Source: Helicostylum pulchrum (taxonomy: Eukaryota; Mucoromycota; Mucoromycetes; Mucorales; Mucoraceae). Taken from it: a stretch of 64,000 nt of DNA. The stretch spans positions 310,001 to 374,000 of the forward strand of contig JAIXMO010000028.1 of assembly GCA_025677825.1 (NCBI GenBank), in the 5' to 3' direction. The first letter of the stretch is position 1. Each line of letters opens with the position of its first letter. The translations under genes were made by a program, and so were the position numbers. Positions 1 to 10,166 of this stretch are shown in pieces. The notes beneath the pieces are model-generated. The model did not search any database and was not told where the DNA came from. It worked only from the letters and a program-made list of their open reading frames with translations.

Positions 1-516
1 ATATTTTATTTTGTTTTTGCACTGCACGGTTGAGTTAGATAGAGAAAGAATAGAACCTACTTTTTGTTTATTATTTGTTTGTTTATTTTTAATATTTACC
101 AAAATCTCGGTCAAGTAATACAAAAAAAAAAGATATGCTATTTTTTTAAAAGAGAAGAGTATCATTTAAATGAACACATACTTAAGAACAAGTATTTTAA
201 CGCACAAAAAGAATATATCGGTACGTGACGGTAAATAGATTTTTTAGCGTTTTTCTTCTATTTTAAAAGTGGCGGACTGTAACGAGCGATAGTATTTTTC
301 TTTTATGAAAATACCTATTCACCAAGGGATGTAACGTGGGAACTAAAATAAAGAGCCGGTTTTGAAACTCCATATTTTCTTCTTTTTTTTTGCACAAAAC
401 ACCTTAAAAAGTCCTTTCTCTTTCTCTTTTTTTATTTTTGATTCTCAATCGCACAGACAGCAAAAAAGCTAATATTAAAAAAAAACTGTGCATAAAAAAA
501 AGAGGGTCTTTTTTAT

Positions 517-548
<32 letters not shown>

Positions 549-979
549 TTTTTTTCCTTTAGTAAATACGACCTTCACTAAACTTTTTCTGGAAGCCTAA
601 ATAAATCATTATGTAGTCTTGACAGGCTAAATTAACCAATCATGACAAAGTATTTTCTTGTTTATTAATCGCGTGGCCAAAGGAGCACTTGAATTTTTTT
701 TTCCAGTCTCACTTTTTCTTTTTTTATTTGTGGTCTTTTTTTTCTTTTTTTTTCTTTTCTCACAGCTACTGTTTTTTACTCTGCAAAAAAAAAAAGAAAG
801 AAAACAGTAAGTGTTTTCTGATAAAGAGTTATTTTACTTTTTAAAAAAAAAACCCCACCATTTTCACTGTGCAAAAAAAGAAAGAAAGCATACTCTTCAT
901 ATTTTTTAATAATATTCCCCGATTAACAATAGAATCGCACTGGAATAGAAAAAAAAAAAAAAAAAGAGAAAAAGGGAAA
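1..979. other. AT-rich non-coding region upstream of the phosphodiesterase
   Basis: No gene is recognised here. The stretch consists of long A and T tracts, including a T run of about 25 near 533-555, and short open frames made of low-complexity Lys/Phe codons. The last 200 bases are pyrimidine- then purine-rich, as seen upstream of other genes in this window, and probably hold the promoter and 5' leader of the phosphodiesterase that starts at 980. Confidence 0.6.
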
Positions 980-3448
980 ATGAAGAGATTGAATCCGAAC
1001 AATTGCTCGGTACTTGTCTTTTACAATCATGAACAAGATTTTACATCGACACTTGATTTACTTTCCAAAGTATTCTCAGATGGTAAAAGAAAAAACGACT
1101 ATTTTTAACTTGTCAAAAACATTAAAGTATATATTTGTGTGTAGTCATTGTAAAGTCAACAGAAAGTCAAGTTATATCACAATTAAAGCAACATTCAACA
1201 ACTTCAACACTGTTATTAATTGACGCCGAATCTTGTCATACCAAGACAATAGAAGAATGTCCACCTTTACTTTTAACTGTAGTTGGCTTATTAAAGCAAG
1301 GATTAATAACTAATGTAGTACCTATTGGTAAAAAAAAAACACTTGTCATAAAAAAATTATATGCGGTTTTTAATTTTTTATTTATTTGTAGTTTGTTCAA
1401 CACTTGATTCACCATCTTACATGGTCAAGTGCTTACAATCAGGTGCAGCAGATTTTGTATTGAAACCTTTATCTGAAGACGTTGCAAAGACATTGTTCTT
1501 GGTAAGGTTTTTTTTCTTTGTAAATTTTTTTTTTCTTTTTTTTGAATGGTAAGAGAGAAAAAGAAAAAGAAAAACAAGTTATAAAAAAAAGGGGGAGGAT
1601 TTGAACAATATACAAAAAAAAATTATTCATATTGTAGAATGTTACTCGGTACCGTTTATTACATGCTGAAAGTACACTAGGGAAAGTAGACCATACTAGT
1701 TCCATTTGGGATTCGCAGCAAGGAGAAAGAGGTCAAGTTTGGTCAAAGTTTAAGAATAGATTAAAGGGTGTGTTTTTAGAAGAGAACTGGTATGTGTATT
1801 TGCTTATAATAGAATAGTACAAGTTCTAACGAGTATCTTCAGGTTATCTAAACTTGTTGCGGAATATTATACCCCAAAGCCAAGTGTAAGAAGATCATCC
1901 ATGGCATCCATGTTAAGGTAAATTATTTTTTGTACGCATAAAAAAAGAGAGACAACAACTAAAAAAAAAAAAAACTCTTTCAAGTGATCGAAAAGAATAT
2001 TTAAAAAAACAAATATGTAGCTGGGATTTTTCGCCACTCGATTTAGATAACAAGGACTTGATTCAAGTGGTGTTTATGATATTAGATCACACACTAATGA
2101 GTTTTGATGAACTTGAAGCGCTCCGTGTTCCTAATGGTAAAGTAACACAAAGTATAAACACGTGGACGCCTTGACCTTTTTTTTAACAGCCTTATTTTTT
2201 ATTTACTTATTTAGGTGATTTGTATCACTTTATCTTTGACATTTGCAATTCCTATCATAGTTCCAATCCTTATCATAACTTTAGACATGCCGTCGATGTA
2301 TTACAAGCCAATTACTACTTTCTTTGTAAAATAGGTGCTATTGAACCCATGTGTCCCATGATACGATCAGAGGACCCCATGATTAAACAGTTATTGGAAC
2401 CAATAGATATTTTTGCCTTATTAATGGCAAGTATTGGTCATGATGTTGGACATCCTGGTGTCAATAATAATTTTATGGTAAAAAAGAAAAACCCGTGCTG
2501 CAATAATAATAAAAAAAGCTAACTTCTTTTTGTGACCTAGATCACAACATCAACGCCTTTGGCTATACTATATAATGATAAATCTGTACTAGAAAGTTTT
2601 CATGCCATGTCATTTTTTCACTTGTTAAAAGAGCACTGTTTCAGTCAACTGACAGATCTTCGGGCTAACCCTGGGTATTCTAGTAAGTCCTTAACAAAAA
2701 TAAATATATATATATATATATATATAGTAAAGATAGTTAACTTTTTTTGTGCTAGTCTTTCGAAAGATCGTTGTAAATAGCATCTTGGCCACGGATATGA
2801 GTATGCATGACGAATACGTACATAAAATTACAGACCAAGCCGAAAGAATCAAAAATATTGATTTGACAGATAAATTAGCTTGTGAAAAAGAAAAGGTGTT
2901 ATTATGTGGCGCACTAATTAAATGTGCCGATATTAGCAACTGCGTAAGTTTATTTATTTATCTTTTTTAAGAAACTTGTTTTTTTAAATGATTTTATGTG
3001 CGTGTAGGCCAGACCTTTTGAATCTGCTAAAGAATGGGCTAAAATTCTCGCACAAGAATTCTTTGAACAAGGGGATCTGGAACGTGAATTAGGTATGCCT
3101 GTATTACCTATTAATGAAAGAGGAAAGATTTGTTTAGAGGATTTTCAAATATCTTTCAAGAAATTTGTTGCGTTGAATCTATTTGAATCCGTTAGCAAAG
3201 TAACAACGAGTAAAGTGTTTTTTCTTTTAGCAAGTTATCATGTAAACTTATCTTTTTTTTTTCTTCTTCTTCTTTTAGATATGCAATTTACCGTCGATTA
3301 CATTCATGAAAATATAAACATTTGGGAATCCATGAAGAGTAAGAGAGAACAAGTAGATGGACTTGCTTCAACTCCAAATACAATTCCATCACAACCAACT
3401 CCTGATGGTAGTTGTACTCCTAGTCAAAGACCAAGGTCTGGCATATAA
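980..3448 (+). CDS. 3',5'-cyclic-nucleotide phosphodiesterase with N-terminal receiver-like domain
   Basis: Hydrolyses cAMP and/or cGMP to 5'-nucleotide monophosphate. I read 11 exons (980-1082, 1145-1327, 1392-1501, 1638-1789, 1843-1917, 1985-2136, 2215-2477, 2541-2682, 2756-2943, 3008-3209, 3279-3448) giving 579 residues. The class I PDEase catalytic domain (about 210-525) shows the metal-site signatures HNFRHAVDV, GHDVGHPG and KCADISN. Residues 1-135 look like a response-regulator receiver fold: LLLIDAES provides the central Asp and FVLKPLSED the conserved Lys-Pro, as in animal PDE8. The acidic pair near the N-terminus is not obvious (YNHEQD), so it may be a pseudo-receiver. The exon 10 donor at 3210 was chosen because the earlier GT at 3200 gives a stop. 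A PKA catalytic subunit, the natural downstream partner, lies at 20 kb. Confidence 0.93.
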
Positions 3449-3510
3449 GATTTTTTTTTTTAGTTGTTATTATTATAATTTTAGATACAGTAAACTTTCC
3501 CCTTTTACAC

Positions 3511-3540
3511 CCACACACACACACACACACACCCACACAC
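3511..3540. repeat. (CA)n microsatellite
   Basis: A CA dinucleotide run of about 30 bases lies in the 3' flank of the phosphodiesterase gene. Confidence 0.9.
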
Positions 3541-3735
3541 TATAGAAATCCCATCTGTACAGAGAAAACATTAAACATGTAAGAGTTCCTACTCACTCCC
3601 CTTTTACAAATCGATCGTCTTTTTTTTTTTGCTCAATTTTTTTTTGTCCGCGGGCAAACCTTTTACGCGTAAATAAAAAAAAAAAAAAACTCAGTTTCTT
3701 TGAATGCTCCCCCTTTTTTCTTTTTCTTTTTTAGC

Positions 3736-4696
3736 ATGTACAACTCACGAACTGGTCATTATCGAAGACAAATACTACAACCTGAACAAGATCATGTTGA
3801 CAATGTAGATACAGACATGACTCAGGAACCTGAAGCCTCAGAACCTGAAGCTTCGGAACCAGCTGCGTCGAGACAAGCTACACCTTCAGAACCTCCAAGC
3901 CGACGACCCAGAAGAAGGCGAAATGTAGAACCAGAACCAGAACCAGAACAAGGAAGCACAGTTCCCGACTCTTTATTTAAAAAATTCGTTTATGAAGATC
4001 GTAAGTGTTTCTTTTTATTTTTACAATCTAACACCAATTGACTTTTTACTCTTTTTATATGTACCATGTAGCTGAAGCACTGAAATATATTAAAAAAATG
4101 ACATGGACAAAGATACCGGATACGATCACTAAAGCAACTAGAAATATTATGACAGTTCATTATCAAGAGACTTTACGAGCAATTACTGGCTTAACAGAAG
4201 ATAATACCAATGTTGATTTGGAACAAAATATTAGACGTACTGCAAGAAGTATCAATCAGAACATAAAGACTTTGATGCTGCCTGGGACCGTGGATACAAA
4301 ATTATTGGATCCTTCCATTGTTACTTTGAAGGTAACTGGGGAAAAAAAATAAAGTCTTGTAGTGTATTATTACTGGCCTAATTTTTTTCGTTAGAGTGCA
4401 TTATTAGAAGAAATAGAACCTCAAAAGAGGAAATTGGCATACGATAGTTTAGTTTTAAAAAAACAAAGAGAAAGGCTTGAACTAAAGATGTTGGAAGCTG
4501 AGGAGGCAAAGCAAAGGTTAAGACAAGTAAAAGAACTATGGGTAAAAACGATGCTTACATACATATATGTTTAAAATGAAGGTTAACAAATTTGTCTTAG
4601 AGCGAAACGTCAATTAAAGCAACAGATAAATTACAGGATTATGCACAAAGTTTAATAGTAGAACCTAGTTCAAAAATATTTGAATCGCCTGAATAA
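3736..4696 (+). CDS. coiled-coil protein resembling kinetochore CENP-Q
   Basis: Four exons (3736-4000, 4072-4331, 4395-4541, 4601-4696) encode 255 residues. The N-terminal 75 residues are acidic/proline-rich with repeated 'EPEASEP' units and an Arg cluster (RRPRRRR) suggestive of a nuclear localisation signal. The rest is predicted helical. Around residues 105-170 is a helical hairpin containing 'LMLPGTVDTKLLDP', followed at about 175-225 by a heptad-like coiled coil rich in Glu/Lys/Leu. This order (basic N-terminus, 'L.lP' hinge, LE-rich coiled coil) resembles the CENP-Q/Fta7 family of the inner kinetochore COMA complex. That assignment is an inference from pattern only. It could instead be another coiled-coil nuclear protein. 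Confidence 0.5.
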
Positions 4697-4760
4697 AATC
4701 TGTCACGTTTTTCTTCTCTCTTTCTCCTTTTCTTTATAATTATTTTCACAGTGTAATATT

Positions 4761-5033
4761 ATGTCAAAAAGTCCAACAATAACAAGAAAGAGTCGCTCAA
4801 AATTAACACCAGCTCACAAGAAATATCTCAAAAAGTTAATCACCAAGACTCCCACACTAGAAACCACTACATTACGTGATAGGTTATTAAATAAGTTTGA
4901 CGATATCGAACCCATAGATCCTACTACCATCGGAAAGTTTATCAAGAACGAACTGGGTCTGGTAACTGGATGGGCTCGTATGACAGATAAAGAAGTAGAG
5001 TACCAGAAGAAACATGGCAAGCTTAAGACATAA
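4761..5033 (+). CDS. 90-residue helix-turn-helix protein, transposase-HTH-like
   Basis: A single-exon frame of 90 residues beginning 64 bases after the preceding stop. It is basic at the N-terminus (SKSPTITRKSRSK). A helical core follows with the spacing LTPAHKKYLKKLI, TTLRDRLLNKF and then IDPTTIGKFIKNELGL. The last element looks like the recognition-helix part of the HTH found at the N-terminus of Tc1/mariner-type transposases and pogo/Psq-like proteins. No catalytic domain follows, so this may be a stand-alone DNA-binding protein derived from a transposase, or simply an orphan. Expression is not shown by sequence. Confidence 0.5.
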   Translation: MSKSPTITRKSRSKLTPAHKKYLKKLITKTPTLETTTLRDRLLNKFDDIEPIDPTTIGKFIKNELGLVTGWARMTDKEVEYQKKHGKLKT

Positions 5034-5894
5034 TCTGAATTTATATACTTGGCAATGGATGTTTTTATTTGTGTGAAATAAATGTATATCAGATATGAAA
5101 AAGGGATACATATAACTACTACTTAGTTTTGGTTATATATTAAAGTTTGACTTTTTTTTTCTTTTTTTTTTTTGCACGTTGGATCAAAGATAGAGCACCT
5201 TATTTCTACAATATATTCAGGGGGATGTGCCAAGTATTACACAGTTTATATCTTGTTTTAAAACGAGCTTGCTTGTAAATCAGAATAAATACCCACTGGG
5301 CACAGGGAAAACAGCCTCAATGCGTAAATTCCCATGATATACTGTTCTTCTAAGAGAGTGATAAATGTCAATGATGTAAGGGCCCAACCTGAATTAGCTT
5401 TTGGGAACTTGTAGGATGATGAGACTACAGTGTATTTCTGAATAAAATTTAGTATCGTACCCTTTTTAGGTATGGTATTTCCTTCTTTTTTTCTTGCTTA
5501 ATACAGAAGTTTGCCAATTATGAGAAGGAAAGAAGTTTGAAACAGAAGAAAAGATATTTATACTTATTCGGCTGTCAATTGACAGCTTTTTGAAAACTAC
5601 AGCTAAATACCTACCGTACATTGTAGTATCAGGTTATAGCATAGACTGACATAATATATGGTCGATTCTAAACGTAATGATAAAAAACTATGTTGTGCTC
5701 ATCTAAACAAAGTGTTGTTGATGTCATAAAAAGACCTTTTTGAATTCGGTTGTTTAAACTGATCTCCGCAAAATATTTTTTTTTTTACAATTTTTAAGTG
5801 GATGAAACAAGGGCTCCTAGTATCACAGTGAGGGCGTCTTATTTTTTTTGTTTAAAGCATTCTTTTTACCCTTCAAAAAAAAAAGCATTACACC
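5034..5894. other. intergenic region with a perfect 16-bp palindrome
   Basis: No coding potential is recognised. The only sharp structure is GCTGTCAATTGACAGC at 5571-5586, a perfect palindrome. The final 60 bases before the MRPL16 start contain T-rich tracts typical of promoters in this window. Confidence 0.55.
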
Positions 5895-6536
5895 ATGTTT
5901 TCAGCTTTCCGTAAGAATGCTTTAACCACTGTATACAACACAAGTAACATTATCAGCAATGTGTTCCAAAAACAATCGAGCATTTTACCTTTAATCAGCG
6001 TCCGTTCCATCTCCAACTTCTCACCACGACGTACCAAATTCCGTAAAGCACAAAAGGGAAAGATTCCTATTCCTACTGGTGGCTCGACAAAGGGAACCAC
6101 GGTTCAATTTGGCGATTACGGTTTGCGCGTCAAGGAAGGTGTCCGTTTGACAGGTCGTCAATTGACAGCTGTCCACAATGCACTTAAACGTAAAATCAAG
6201 CCAGTCAAGGGCTCGCAATTATGGATGCGTGTCTTTCCTGATATCCCCGTCTCCGCTAAAGGTAATGAGGTGAGAATGGGTAAAGGTAAAGGTACTTTTG
6301 AATACTGGGCTTGTAGAGTCCCTGTCAACCGTATTATCTTTGAAATTAGTGGAATGAGAAAGGAAATCGCAAAGGAAGCTTTTAGACTTGCTTCTCATAA
6401 ATTACCCATCAAGGTTGAAATGGTTGAACGTGGTACTAAGCCCATTGTTGGTTCTGGCTATATTGCTCCTGTTACCGTTGAAGCTAATGTCGTCAAGGCT
6501 GTAGAAGAAGCCGCTGTTCCTTCTGCTTCTGCTTAA
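5895..6536 (+). CDS. MRPL16: mitochondrial large-subunit ribosomal protein uL16m
   Basis: Intronless gene of 213 residues. The first 40 or so residues are Arg/Ser-rich without acidic residues (MFSAFRKNALTTVYNTSNII...), as expected for a mitochondrial targeting sequence. From about residue 45 it matches the L16/L10e fold, with PRRTKFRKAQKG, LTGRQLTAVHNALKRKIK, LWMRVFPDIPVSAKGNEVRM and GKGKGTFEYWACRVPVNRIIFEISG. uL16m sits at the base of the central protuberance of the mitoribosome near the peptidyl-transferase centre and A-site tRNA. The C-terminal tail after 'MVERG' is Ala/Val-rich and family-variable. Confidence 0.95.
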   Translation: MFSAFRKNALTTVYNTSNIISNVFQKQSSILPLISVRSISNFSPRRTKFRKAQKGKIPIPTGGSTKGTTVQFGDYGLRVKEGVRLTGRQLTAVHNALKRKIKPVKGSQLWMRVFPDIPVSAKGNEVRMGKGKGTFEYWACRVPVNRIIFEISGMRKEIAKEAFRLASHKLPIKVEMVERGTKPIVGSGYIAPVTVEANVVKAVEEAAVPSASA

Positions 6537-6714
6537 AAAAAATCTCTCTCATTATTTTTAGACCCTTGTATCATAAAAAAATAAATACAAAAAAAATTTA
6601 TAATTATCACTACGAGCAGGTTTTTTTTTTCAAAGGGCTTTATTCTTTCTGGTTTTTTTTTAAACGGTTTTATGTTTTTTTTAGGTGTAAAAAGAAGAAG
6701 AAGGAGAGTTAGAG

Positions 6715-6720
<6 letters not shown>

Positions 6721-6747
<27 letters not shown>
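6721..6747. repeat. (GA)n microsatellite
   Basis: A GA dinucleotide run in the short convergent interval between MRPL16 and the Zn2Cys6 gene. The whole interval 6537-6872 is purine-rich low-complexity sequence and holds no gene. Confidence 0.9.
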
Positions 6748-6754
<7 letters not shown>

Positions 6755-6872
6755 AAGGAAATATATATATAAAAAAAAGGAAGAGAGAGAGAAAGTAAAA
6801 AGAAAAAAAAAAGAGGGGGAGGTACATTTTTTTTTAGTTGTGTACATTATTACATATATATATTTTGTCTAT

Positions 6873-8446
6873 TTATTGGTTATGGTCTTGTTGAAACGAT
6901 TGTTCTTGTTGAGTCCAAGAACTGTTTTCATTGACCTTATTAAAATTGAGTGGATCAACAGGAGAGTCTGCAGGTGAAGAACCAGGTGTACCGTAAGCAA
7001 GGTTATTGATAGCTGTACCACGATGAGCCAAATGACCGTTCACATAGGTATGAGGAGAATCGTTACCAAAGTTGGGTACGCTTGCATTGATAGCAGCAGC
7101 TTCGTTATTATTATTGTTCTCATGAGAAGTTTCACGAGAATGAGGACGACTAGGAGGAGGCGTATTCTGATGCGTTTCTTCAGTCTTCACGACATCTTCC
7201 TCTTTAGGTGTATCATTACGATCGAGTACGGCACTACAGAGTTGAGATAAAATGGTCAATTTAGACCCTTCATCATCATCATCGTCAACTTTAGTTGTTG
7301 GTTCATTGCTGTTAGCTGTATTTAATACAGAGGCAGTACTAATAACCGGAGTGGACGTAGCGCTGTTGGTATTGGTAGTAGTAGTATTAGCAGCGGGGTT
7401 AGGTTGAATTTGTTCCTGAAGTCTATAGGCGCCATTCACAACCTGTTGTTGCTGTTGCTGCTGCTGTTGCTGTTGTTGTTGTTGTTGTTGTTGCTGTTGT
7501 TGTTGTTGATGTTGTTGCAATTGTTGTTGAGGGGAAATCATATTCATAGCTTGGTAAGATAATACGGATGGGTTGGTAGGGTACATTTGTGGCATAGTGG
7601 TAGGAACCATATAGGCCTGAGGCATAATTGAGTTGTTGTTGGCATAGGCATAAGCGTCATAATGTCCTTGAGTTTGGAATGGTTGGTAATGCATTGGTAA
7701 TGCGTTGGCGCGAACACCGGTCGTTTGAGCATATAGGTTGGCATTGACCATAGGAGAGGCCATATTGGGTGTAGATGCACCTGAAGAAGTACCACTATCT
7801 CCACCTATATATTAATATTAGTAAAAAAAAAAAAAAAAAATCTCCTGTTTTCTTTATGTAGGTTTTACCTGACTTATTTCTCTTCTTGTAAGGTCCACGC
7901 TTAACCCCCTTCTTACGCTCCTTACGAACTGAATTAACACAAGTATCTGTCAACCCATACTTGATACATCTTTGACAAGGTCTACCAATATCACATTTCT
8001 TACAAGCCTTTTGACAATTCACTAAAAAGAGAAAAAGAAAATAGCCGGGAATTTTTTTTTAATACGTTATTACATTCATTTTTTTTTTATGTGTGTACTG
8101 TACCACATGCGTTTTTAACTTGCTTTCTTTTAGGTTTACCATGAGCACCAATATCCATAGTTGTGGGGACCATTTGTTGTTGTTGTTGTTGTTGATGTTG
8201 CTGCTGTTGGTGTTGGTGTTGTAACTGATGTTGCTGTTGTTGCTGTTGCTGTTGTTGTTCTTTTCTTTGAGCAGCAGCTAAAACAGACAAAGGTTGCATG
8301 GCAGCAGGTGTATAGATTGCCAAGTTAGGTCCATTCATGTTTAAAGGTTGTTGTTGTTGGGGTTGTTGATCTTGAGGTTGTTGCTGTTGTTGCTGAGGTT
8401 GTTGAGGGTTGTCATAACCGGGAAAGTAAGGAGTAAATTGTTGCAT
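6873..8446 (-). CDS. glutamine-rich Zn(2)-Cys(6) transcription factor
   Basis: Three exons (8446-8104, 8021-7869, 7804-6873) encode 475 residues. The zinc cluster spans the first splice junction: residues of the form C-x2-C-x6-C-x5-C-x2-C-x8-C (NACVNCQKACKKCDIG, then RPCQRC). It is followed by a strongly basic linker (RKERKKGVKRGPYKKR) that would contact DNA and serve as nuclear import signal. Long Gln tracts lie before the cluster and again at about residues 270-290, encoded by mixed CAA/CAG triplets. The C-terminal half is Asn/Ser/Thr-rich and likely an activation region. No fungal-specific TF 'middle homology' domain is visible. Regulated targets cannot be told from sequence. Confidence 0.88.
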
Positions 8447-8915
8447 TTTTTTTTATTACTATTTTCGTTATAGTTTAGTATTTTTTTTTCACAAAGTGTA
8501 GGAGTTGAATGTCAAAATATTATAGAGTTAACTTACAATTTGTCAAATGTAAATTAATAAAAAAAAGGACCTTGTTTGTGTTCTTGGAGAAAAAAGAGTG
8601 ATTTATAGTCGATTGTGAAGAAAAAAAAGATAGAAGGAAGGGCTGAGAGTTATATCGAAGTTTTGCTTTTTTTTTTGTAACCGTTTGTTTAAAAAGTCGT
8701 TCGAAAAAAAGTAAGTGGCAGTATAAACCGGAGTCGCTGTATAACTTATAAAAAAATTCTAAACGAGTTTATCGGAGCACCAAAGAAAACTTTGTTTAAT
8801 AGCAGCACAACAACAAAAAAAAAGGTTCTCTCTCTCTTAAAAAAGTGAACAAAAAAAAAAAAAATTTTTAATCAAAGCCTTGTGTGACTGTTTATCGTGT
8901 GTGCTTTTGTTTTTT
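8447..8915. other. upstream region of the Zn2Cys6 gene / 3' flank of the hydrolase
   Basis: AT-rich sequence with several A and T runs, without coding potential. It should contain the promoter of the minus-strand Zn2Cys6 gene and the terminator region is expected on the left of the serine hydrolase stop at 8916. Confidence 0.5.
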
Positions 8916-9879
8916 TCAATTGAATTGTTCAAGAAATGATAATAATGCTTTACGACTGGCAGCAGTAGAAGGTAAGTAATGGCTACAATAAATAGAAAAA
9001 AGTTCAGTTTCAAAATAAAGAATACAAATAAAAAACGCGCATTATATAATTTTTTTTACCCTCCGGTATGACGAAATATCTTTGGTTTCTCAAACGCCTC
9101 AACTAAGGCGCTCATATTTTCTGGTAAAACTATCGTATCCAAATCACCAATATAATGCAAACTGGGCGTCTTTACTTTGTTCTCTTTAGTCAGCATCATA
9201 TTGGTTGCTGTTTGCTTGGTCGGTTTAAAGCCAGCCACAATAATTGAAAACTTGAAGGGAGTTTGCTCAGTTTCCATTATCTCTGTTAATAATGCAGCAA
9301 AACAAGCTCCTTGTGAGAACCCTAAAATACCATCAAAGGGTCCCTTTTTTTTTGTGTAAGCGTTTATGTAATTTACACGCAAAATAAGGAGGGAAAATTT
9401 TACCTGTTGCTTTACAATGTCTCTGACGTATTGTACAGATTCTTTATACCCAACCAAGTATCCATCCGCTTGAACTGGTTTATAGCTGGGAGAAAACCAC
9501 CAACCATGCATTGCATGCTCTACATATAATACGTCAAATACAGAAAAAAAAAGAAGGGCTTATTAAGTCAGTATTTACCTTCAGATACTGGTTCCTTTTC
9601 TGCCTTTTCACGTTCGGCGGTAGTAGAAAAACTAGCGGGTGCAATATGATGAGGGGCAGTGGCATAAACTTTATTTGCATGTACAGTTAGTAATAACTCC
9701 CCCTTTTATTTTTTGTTCATGTCAAAAAAAAAAAAAAAAAAAAAAGGTCATTATTATAAAGTACCTAAATCTGCCATGTGTTCTATGTGCTTTCTAATAA
9801 CTGCTGTCTTTTTACTGTACATGATACCGTTCTGAGTATACCCATGTAAGCATAGTATTTTCAATTTGTTCACGCTCAT
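8916..9879 (-). CDS. FSH1-family serine hydrolase (alpha/beta hydrolase)
   Basis: Five exons (9879-9765, 9668-9579, 9519-9404, 9343-9060, 8982-8916) give 223 residues, the usual size of the FSH1/OVCA2 family. The chain opens with KLKILCLHGYTQNG, the first beta strand and oxyanion loop. The nucleophile elbow is GFSQGA, followed by a GDLDTIV acid motif and HTGGHYLP with the catalytic histidine, which is completed only after splicing the last intron. The exon 4 acceptor (A-rich, weak pyrimidine tract) was chosen because it restores QQ-GPFDGILGFSQG in frame. FSH enzymes hydrolyse small esters; the natural substrate is not known. Confidence 0.88.
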
Positions 9880-10166
9880 TTTTGCTGAAAGAAAAAAAAA
9901 GAAAAAACGAAAAAATTATTGGTGCTCAATATATAGTAAAAAAAAAAAAAGTTCGGTATAATTAAGTAGGTAACATTAATAAACATGTATAATAAACATA
10001 GTATTAGTAAACACGTATAATAAACATAATGTTAGTAAACTTAATATTAAAAATAAACTAGCAAGTTTTTAAGGTTGCCGCTTTTTTATTATTATTGAAG
10101 TTATGCATCCTGATAACTAAATTGAGAAAGGGGGGGGGGGGTATGAAAAGAAATGGCTTTTTTTTT
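9880..10166. other. intergenic interval with a G12 run
   Basis: Short interval between the TSC1 stop and the hydrolase start, both minus strand. It contains repeated 'taataaacata' units near 9975-10040 and a homopolymer of 12 G at 10130-10141, which is C12 in the TSC1 transcript sense, 25 nt after the stop codon. Confidence 0.6.

Noticed and set aside
869..979. Upstream extension of the phosphodiesterase to an out-of-frame or earlier ATG at 869
   Set aside because: The encoded residues are Lys/Asn/Phe low complexity from A-rich leader sequence. The ATG at 980 begins the conserved-looking region.
6537..6872. Long Lys/Arg/Glu-rich and Leu/Ser/Phe-rich frames across the GA repeat
   Set aside because: They are translations of simple-sequence DNA on either strand.
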